DNA from: Minthousia sp045628125
Lineage (GTDB): Bacteria; Bacteroidota; Bacteroidia; Bacteroidales; Bacteroidaceae
NCBI GenBank assembly: GCA_045628125.1
Contig: JAZQPA010000116.1
Location: 1 to 11,885, forward strand
Direction of reading: 5' to 3'
Length of the DNA stretch: 11,885 nucleotides
Each line of letters opens with the position of its first letter. Positions within the stretch are counted from its first letter, which is position 1. This document shows positions 7,436 to 11,885 of this stretch, in pieces. The notes under the pieces are model-generated. The model ran no database searches. It was given only the letters and a program-made list of their open reading frames with translations, and was not told where the DNA came from. Both the position numbers and the translations under genes were made by a program.

Positions 7436-7467
7436 AATTGTCAATTGTCAATTTTCAATTATCAATT
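7436..7467 (-). repeat. Heptamer array upstream of mrp (right copy, inverted)
   Basis: An initial AATT is followed by GTCAATT, GTCAATT, TTCAATT and ATCAATT. Its reverse complement matches the left array at 30 of 32 positions. It ends 5 bp before the mrp ATG. Together with 6563-6594 it forms an inverted pair that brackets trmB. Confidence 0.85.
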
Positions 7468-7472
7468 ACAGA

Positions 7473-8573
7473 ATGACACTATATCCAAAACTCATCACCG
7501 ATGCCTTGGCACAGGTGCGTTACCCTGGCACAGGCAAGGATCTGGTCAGTGCAGAGATGATTGCTGACAACATCCGTATTGACGGCATGAAGGTCAGTTT
7601 CTCCATCATTTTTGACAAGCCTACCGATCCGTTCAAGAAATCCGTAGTGAAATCGGCCGAAGCTGCCATCCATGCTTTTGTCAGCAAGGATGTGGAGGTG
7701 ACCATCACTACCGAGAGCCGTCAGGCTGCCCGTCCTGAACCTGGCAAGATGCTGCCTTATGTTAAGAATGTCATTGCCGTGAGCAGCGGTAAGGGTGGCG
7801 TGGGTAAATCTACCGTAGCAGCCAATCTGGCCGTAGCATTGGCAAAACTGGGCTATAGCGTTGGTCTGCTGGATGCCGACATCTTCGGTCCCAGCATGCC
7901 AAAAATGTTCCAGGTGGAGGATGCCCGTCCTTATGCCGAGGAGGTTGACGGCCGCGACCTGATTGTACCTGTCGAGAAATATGGCGTCAAACTGCTGAGT
8001 ATCGGTTTCTTTGTCGACCCTGACAAGGCTACCCTGTGGCGTGGCGGTATGGCCAGCAATGCCCTGAAGCAGTTGGTGGGCGATGCCATGTGGGGCGAGT
8101 TGGATTACTTCATTCTGGATACTCCTCCGGGCACCAGCGATATTCACCTGACCTTACTGCAGACCCTGGCCATCACCGGTGCGGTGATTGTCAGCACTCC
8201 TCAGCAGGTGGCTCTGGCCGATGCACGCAAGGGTATCAACATGTACATGAACGACCAGGTGAACGTTCCTATCTTAGGCTTGATTGAGAACATGGCCTAC
8301 TTCACCCCTGCCGAGTTGCCTAACAACCGTTACTACATTTTCGGCAAGGAGGGTTGCAAGCAACTGAGCGAGGAACTGCAGGTTCCTCTGTTGGGCCAGA
8401 TTCCTCTGGTACAGAGCATCTGCGAGAATGGCGATAACGGTATGCCTGCAGCACTGGATGCGGGCAGCATTACCGGTCAGGCTTTCCTGCAACTGGCACA
8501 GCGTGTGGTTGAGGAAACCGAGAAGCGCAACCGCGAGATGGATCCTACCAAGATTGTAGAAGTTCATAAATAA
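7473..8573 (+). CDS. mrp: Mrp/ApbC-type P-loop ATPase with N-terminal MIP18 (DUF59) domain
   Basis: This 366-residue cytosolic protein belongs to the Mrp/ApbC/Nbp35 family of iron-sulfur cluster carriers. Residues 1 to about 85 form a DUF59/MIP18-like domain. The SIMIBI ATPase core follows: the deviant Walker A loop SSGKGGVGKST at 104-114 (signature Lys107), LLDADIFGPSMP at 132-143 (switch I), FILDTPPGTSD at 213-223 (Walker B/switch II), and VSTPQQVALADARKG at 240-254. The family's usual CxxC cluster-binding motif after ENM..F is absent: residues 272-291 read ENMAYFTPAELPNNRYYIFG, and the only cysteines in the protein are C295 and C317. From memory Bacteroidetes homologues share this, so it may be a lineage feature, but the cluster-carrier role must then rest on other ligands or partners. 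The gene starts 5 bp after a heptamer array and its tandem TAATAA stop runs into a terminator palindrome. Confidence 0.92.
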   Translation: MTLYPKLITDALAQVRYPGTGKDLVSAEMIADNIRIDGMKVSFSIIFDKPTDPFKKSVVKSAEAAIHAFVSKDVEVTITTESRQAARPEPGKMLPYVKNVIAVSSGKGGVGKSTVAANLAVALAKLGYSVGLLDADIFGPSMPKMFQVEDARPYAEEVDGRDLIVPVEKYGVKLLSIGFFVDPDKATLWRGGMASNALKQLVGDAMWGELDYFILDTPPGTSDIHLTLLQTLAITGAVIVSTPQQVALADARKGINMYMNDQVNVPILGLIENMAYFTPAELPNNRYYIFGKEGCKQLSEELQVPLLGQIPLVQSICENGDNGMPAALDAGSITGQAFLQLAQRVVEETEKRNREMDPTKIVEVHK

Positions 8574-8610
8574 TAAAAAATGGGGTGTTTAAAACACCCC
8601 ATTTTTTATT
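8572..8610. terminator. Bidirectional terminator palindrome shared by mrp and the ABC exporter gene
   Basis: Perfect 19-bp arms (8572-8590 and 8592-8610) lie about one central base, with a TGGGGTGT/ACACCCCA core flanked by A6 and T6. The mrp stop (8571-8573) and the convergent exporter stop (8609-8611) overlap the outer ends, and both genes read TAATAA at this point. The transcript hairpin on either strand is GC-rich and followed by a T-run. Confidence 0.93.
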
Positions 8611-10450
8611 ATACCTGCTGCATATCACACAGTTTCTTGTAATGTCCGTCCAGTGCCAGCAACTCATCATGCTTGCCGCGCTCCACTATCTGTCCCTCGT
8701 GCAACACACAGATCTCATCGGCATTGCGGATGGTGCTCAGACGGTGGGCAATGGCTATGGTGGTACGGTTCTTCATCAGGCGCTCCAGGGCCTCCTGTAC
8801 CATACGCTCTGATTCGGTATCCAGGGCACTGGTAGCCTCATCCAGAATCAGGATACGAGGGTTCTTCAGAATGGCACGGGCTATGCTGATACGCTGGCGC
8901 TGACCACCGCTCAACTTGCCTCCCCTATCGCCTATCATGGTGTTGTAACCGTCCTCAGTCTCCATGATAAAGTCGTGCGCATTGGCTATCTTGGCTGCCT
9001 CAATCACCTGCTCCATGGTGGCTTCCTTCACACCGAAGGTGATGTTATTATAGAAGGTGTCGTTAAACAGGATAGCCTCCTGATTCACATTACCCATCAG
9101 GTCGCGCAGTTCCAGGAACGACACATCACGGATATCGGTACCGCCCAGCAGTATCTGACCTTCCTGCACGTCGTAGAAACGCGGAATCAGGTCCACCAGT
9201 GTGGTCTTACCGCTACCGCTCTGTCCCACCAGGGCTATGGTCTTACCGTCCTCAATATCCAGGTTGATGTGGCGCAGCACATATTTCTGGTCGTACTTGA
9301 AGCTCACGTCCTTGAACTGAATCAACGGACCGTCGGTCTTCAGGTTCAGGTGCTTAGGCTCTGCCGGTTCCGGAATAGAGTTCGTTGCCTGCAGAATCTT
9401 ATCGATACGCTCCATACTGGCCATACCCTTGGGAATGTTATAGGTAGCCTTCGAGAAATCCTTCAGCGGGTTGATCAGGCTGTACAGCATCACCAGATAG
9501 AAGATGAACGTAGGCGCATTGATAAAACTGTCCTCGGAATCCAGGATCAGCCAGCCGCCAAACCACAATACGATGACAATCAGTATGGTGCCCAGGAACT
9601 CACTCATCGGATGAGCCAGTTGCTGACGGATATTCACACGGGTGATGGTATTGCGGTAATCCTCGTTGGTATGGGCAAAACGGTTGTACATCTTGGGCTC
9701 GGCATGGAAGGCCTTGATGACACGCAGGCCGCCCAGTGTCTCCTCCACCTGACTCATGGTGGCTCCCCACAGGTTCTGTGCGGTTAAGGATGTGCGCTTC
9801 AGCTGACGTCCCACCTTACCCATGAACCAGCCCATTCCAGGGAGTACAATCAGGGTAAACAGGGTCAACTGCCAGCTCACGGCTATCAGGGTACCGAAAT
9901 AGGCAATAATCAGGATAGGGTTCTTGAACAGCATATCCAGACTGCTCATGATACTGTTCTCCACCTCCTGCACATCACCGCTCATACGGGCTATGATGTC
10001 GCCCTTGCGCTCATCGCTGAAGAAGCCCAGAGGCAGGTTTAGAATCTTCTGATACAACTGGTTGCGTATGTCACGCACCACACCGGTACGGATTGGGATG
10101 ATGGTGGCCGATGACAGGAAATAGGCTCCGGTCTTCAGGGCGGTCATCACCGACAGGAAGATACCCAGGATGAGCAGTGTATTGCTGGCACCCACCGTCT
10201 CAATCAGTTGGGTAACACCATAATAGAAATTATTCACCGCCCAATCCTTGATGCCCGATGCCTGATCCAAGGTCAGGTACTGATATACGGTACCATCCTC
10301 CATCTTGAACAGAATCTGCAGGATAGGGATAATCAGGGTGAATGAGAATACGTTCAGTACTGCCGACAGGATATTGAACAGAATCGTCAGTACCAGGTAT
10401 TTTTTGTAAGGTGGCACAAACCTGCGCAGCACCTTCATGAATTCCTTCAT
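8609..10450 (-). CDS. MsbA-like ABC exporter, fused membrane and ATPase domains
   Basis: This 613-residue half-transporter acts as a homodimer in the inner membrane. The type I exporter membrane domain spans about residues 15-340, with helices near 17-48, 90-117, 177-205 and 285-325 and the coupling-region motif MSQVEETLGGLRVIKAF at 232-248. The ATPase domain follows from about 376: Walker A GQSGSGKTT at 409-417, Q-loop VNQEAILFNDT at 455-465, signature LSGGQRQR at 513-520, Walker B ILILDE at 533-538 and the switch His569 in AHRLST. All key residues are intact. A long loop (about 49-90) between the first two helices is polar and likely periplasmic. It closely resembles the MsbA lipid A/phospholipid flippase group, but other lipid or drug exporters share these motifs, so the substrate is inferred only. 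It is the second gene of an operon, 9 bp after the coiled-coil protein. The start at 10450 was chosen; Met5 is an alternative. Confidence 0.92.
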   Translation of the reverse strand: MKEFMKVLRRFVPPYKKYLVLTILFNILSAVLNVFSFTLIIPILQILFKMEDGTVYQYLTLDQASGIKDWAVNNFYYGVTQLIETVGASNTLLILGIFLSVMTALKTGAYFLSSATIIPIRTGVVRDIRNQLYQKILNLPLGFFSDERKGDIIARMSGDVQEVENSIMSSLDMLFKNPILIIAYFGTLIAVSWQLTLFTLIVLPGMGWFMGKVGRQLKRTSLTAQNLWGATMSQVEETLGGLRVIKAFHAEPKMYNRFAHTNEDYRNTITRVNIRQQLAHPMSEFLGTILIVIVLWFGGWLILDSEDSFINAPTFIFYLVMLYSLINPLKDFSKATYNIPKGMASMERIDKILQATNSIPEPAEPKHLNLKTDGPLIQFKDVSFKYDQKYVLRHINLDIEDGKTIALVGQSGSGKTTLVDLIPRFYDVQEGQILLGGTDIRDVSFLELRDLMGNVNQEAILFNDTFYNNITFGVKEATMEQVIEAAKIANAHDFIMETEDGYNTMIGDRGGKLSGGQRQRISIARAILKNPRILILDEATSALDTESERMVQEALERLMKNRTTIAIAHRLSTIRNADEICVLHEGQIVERGKHDELLALDGHYKKLCDMQQV

Positions 10451-10459
10451 GCGCCAGAA

Positions 10460-11335
10460 TTATTTGTTGATTGCAAAGGTGGACTGGCCAATCATGCGGT
10501 CATCCACAAAGATAAAGATACGGTAGGTACCTGTTGGCAGATACTCATCCACGTCATAATAGCCCTGAACATTCAGTTCCTCGCCACCGTACTCGATGAA
10601 TTTCTTGAATGACACCTCCAATTTCTTGTTCTCGTAGGTACAGGTCTCACCCTTGGTCAGTGGGGCGTTGTCCGGCTTCAGAATACGGATATAGGCATTG
10701 CGGCCACCGGTCTTGGCGGTAGGGTTACGGGCAATGGTAAAGCTTACGGCAAGCTGGGTGCAGTCTTTCACTCTCTTGGCAACCTTACCCTTCTTGTTCA
10801 GTGGTGATACAGCTATACCGGTAGCATTCAGCTGTGAGGCAATGCTTACAGTCTCCTTCAGCTGCTCCTTCTCAGTGTTCAGGTTGCTGATCTGAGTGGT
10901 AGCTGCGGTATATTTCTCCTTCACCTCGGTATTCTCGGCCATCAGCTCGTTGTTGATGCGCTGCAGGGAATCAATCTGCATCAGGTAATGACGCATCACG
11001 CGGCGCACATCGGCCAACTCCTTGCGCAGACGGGTAATCTCGCGGGCATCGGTAGCCTTGACACGCTGCAGTTCCTCCAGCAACTGCTGGGCACGCTGTC
11101 GCTCGGCATTCAGCTGCTGGGTCAGTGTATCGTTCTGGATGGTGTTCTTCAGCTCGTCATACTGCTGGGTAAAGCTCTTATACTCGTTCTCCATCTCCTG
11201 CTTATCCAGAGCCATCAGCTCTTCCATCTCCTGCTTATCCTGCTGTGCCTGATGCAATCCAAATCCTAAATAAGCTATTACACCTGCCAGCACCAGTATC
11301 AGTGCTACAATGGCTGCTATCCATCCTTTCTTCAT
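10460..11335 (-). CDS. Membrane-anchored coiled-coil protein of unknown function
   Basis: I do not recognise a named family. The 291-residue product has a short basic N-terminus (MKKGW) and one hydrophobic helix at about 5-26, best read as an uncleaved anchor. A long coiled-coil region follows from about 28 to 168, rich in Gln, Glu, Lys and Leu, with a small internal repeat (KQEME at 34-38 and 45-49). After a short basic linker (181-190) comes a C-terminal domain of about 100 residues with alternating hydrophobic strands, ending in TGTYRIFIFVDDRMIGQSTFAI; it looks like a beta-sandwich. The likely topology is inner-membrane anchored with the rod and beta domain in the periplasm. A -7 promoter box lies 29 bp upstream, and the MsbA-like exporter follows after 9 bp, so the two are co-expressed. 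A periplasmic partner for the exporter or a general envelope protein are both possible; neither is shown. Confidence 0.85.
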   Translation of the reverse strand: MKKGWIAAIVALILVLAGVIAYLGFGLHQAQQDKQEMEELMALDKQEMENEYKSFTQQYDELKNTIQNDTLTQQLNAERQRAQQLLEELQRVKATDAREITRLRKELADVRRVMRHYLMQIDSLQRINNELMAENTEVKEKYTAATTQISNLNTEKEQLKETVSIASQLNATGIAVSPLNKKGKVAKRVKDCTQLAVSFTIARNPTAKTGGRNAYIRILKPDNAPLTKGETCTYENKKLEVSFKKFIEYGGEELNVQGYYDVDEYLPTGTYRIFIFVDDRMIGQSTFAINK

Positions 11336-11364
11336 TGTTCTATTGCTTTATAAATACTCTGGTG

Positions 11365-11372
11365 CAAAGGTA
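11365..11372 (-). promoter_or_regulatory. Bacteroidetes -7 promoter box for the coiled-coil/ABC exporter operon
   Basis: Read on the minus strand this is TACCTTTG followed by CA, a full match to TAnnTTTG and to the common TAccTTTGca form. It lies 29 bp before the start codon at 11335. A convincing -33 TTTG is not visible at 19-21 bp spacing. The remaining ~110 bp up to 11479 hold no gene that I can support. Confidence 0.55.
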
Positions 11373-11479
11373 AGTTTTTTTGTGCAGATAAGCGCTATCA
11401 GTTGCGGGGTTTCTTTAGGCAAAGCGTTGTCTCCTGTTAATAATGGGTTGTTTCATCGACATTTTGGCATCGTTCCGTT

Positions 11480-11560
11480 GATGCGCCTCCTGCCCCCCTA
11501 GTATTGCCCCCCTATAGGGGGACATACTTACGGGGGGAGATGGGGTCAGGGGTGCGCATC
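11480..11560. repeat. 81-bp C/G-rich imperfect inverted repeat overlapping the end of the histidine kinase gene
   Basis: Five paired blocks nest around a TATA centre (11513-11516): GATGCGC 11480-11486 with 11554-11560; CCTG 11489-11492 with 11547-11550; C6 11493-11498 with G6 11532-11537; AGTA 11500-11503 with 11525-11528; and C5 11508-11512 with G5 11517-11521. The right arm is about 11 bases longer. The left arm also holds a direct repeat of TGCCCCCCTA. It may act as a transcription end or RNA structure, or be a small mobile repeat. Confidence 0.75.
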
Positions 11561-11885
11561 GAAGGAAAATCCAGAATAAACAATGCACCACCAGTCTCGT
11601 GAGTAGAGCAGGTCAGGGAACCCTGGTGCAGATTCATGATTTGGCGACTGAGTGCCAGACCTATTCCTGAACCCGTCTGTTTGGAAGTATAGAACGGCAG
11701 GAATATATCTTCCTGAAGCTCCTTCGGAATACCCGACCCATTATCGCCCACAGTGATGCGGGGAATGCCATTGGGAGAAGAAGCCGTAAACTCAACCGCG
11801 GTAGCACCAGCTTCTCTGGCATTCTTCACCAGATTGACTAAGATTTGCCGAATCATACCCTCATCACCTTGAAGAATCATGCCCT
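11512..11885 (-). CDS. Sensor histidine kinase, C-terminal ATPase domain (5' truncated by window edge)
   Basis: Only the last ~123 codons are visible; the gene runs off the right edge, so the ATG at 11880 is internal. It is a GHKL-type HATPase_c domain. Counting from that Met, the N box is ILVNLVKNAREAG (13-25, Asn20), the G1 box VGDNGSGIP (44-52), the F box IFLPFYTSK (59-67) and the G2 box GSGIGLALS (70-78). The FLPFYTSK/GSGIGLALS pattern resembles the NtrB-like (HPK4) group. The phosphorylated His, sensor region and any response regulator lie outside the window. The domain normally ends at about GGALFILDFP; 16 further residues (SMRTPDPI... to the TAG) follow, and 15 of them are encoded within a C/G-rich inverted repeat, so the native end may have been replaced. 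The downstream gene has its own promoter box. Confidence 0.93.
   Translation of the reverse strand, partial: GMILQGDEGMIRQILVNLVKNAREAGATAVEFTASSPNGIPRITVGDNGSGIPKELQEDIFLPFYTSKQTGSGIGLALSRQIMNLHQGSLTCSTHETGGALFILDFPSMRTPDPISPRKYVPL

Noticed and set aside
8975..9787. 270-codon plus-strand frame antisense to the ABC exporter
   Set aside because: Overlaps a fully intact ATPase and membrane domain; its protein is His/Gln/Leu-rich without motifs, as expected of an antisense shadow.
11310..11501. Possible 63-residue plus-strand gene in the spacer before the coiled-coil operon
   Set aside because: It starts inside the coiled-coil gene on the other strand, crosses that operon's promoter box and ends in the C-rich repeat; no promoter-like box or family resemblance.

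Overview
The window looks like chromosomal DNA of a Bacteroidales bacterium, most likely in or near Prevotellaceae (Prevotella/Segatella). The reasons are the one-piece large-form PurL, promoter-like TAnnTTTG boxes instead of sigma70-type promoters, starts without clear Shine-Dalgarno sequences, Bacteroidetes-style variants of TrmB and Mrp, and TAA stops followed by A/T-flanked hairpins. The genus assignment is inference. It is mostly housekeeping sequence: I see no phage, IS, CRISPR, rRNA or tRNA gene, and no stretch over 300 bases without a gene.

Layout. Positions 1-2319 (+) carry the last ~60% of purL (purine synthesis). It is followed after 16 bp by two short chromate-transporter-family genes (2336-3247 and 3260-3856, +), the first with an unusual charged helical tail. 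A 14-bp perfect bidirectional terminator (3861-3892) separates them from a convergent, secreted GHL10/DigH-like glycosidase (3898-5385, -). A 140-bp divergent spacer (5386-5525) holds promoter-like boxes for that gene and for ilvE. The + strand then carries ilvE (5526-6548), trmB (6603-7382) and an Mrp/ApbC-type ATPase (7473-8573), closed by a perfect 19-bp-arm palindromic terminator (8572-8610). That terminator is shared with the convergent operon on the - strand, which consists of a membrane-anchored coiled-coil protein (10460-11335) followed 9 bp later by an MsbA-like ABC exporter (8609-10450). The right edge (11512-11885, -) is the ATPase end of a sensor histidine kinase.

The most interesting material is in small structures rather than a new gene system. 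(1) Two near-identical arrays of four AATTGAC-type heptamers, in opposite orientation, flank trmB exactly and end just before the start codons of trmB and mrp. (2) An 81-bp C/G-rich imperfect inverted repeat has swallowed the end of the histidine kinase gene and appears to supply its last 15 codons and stop. (3) A CHR transporter half carries a ~125-residue K/E/R-rich, acid-ended tail. (4) The Mrp ATPase lacks the CxxC cluster-binding motif. I found no convincing wholly new multi-gene system. The coiled-coil/ABC exporter pair is the only gene pair here whose joint job is unclear.
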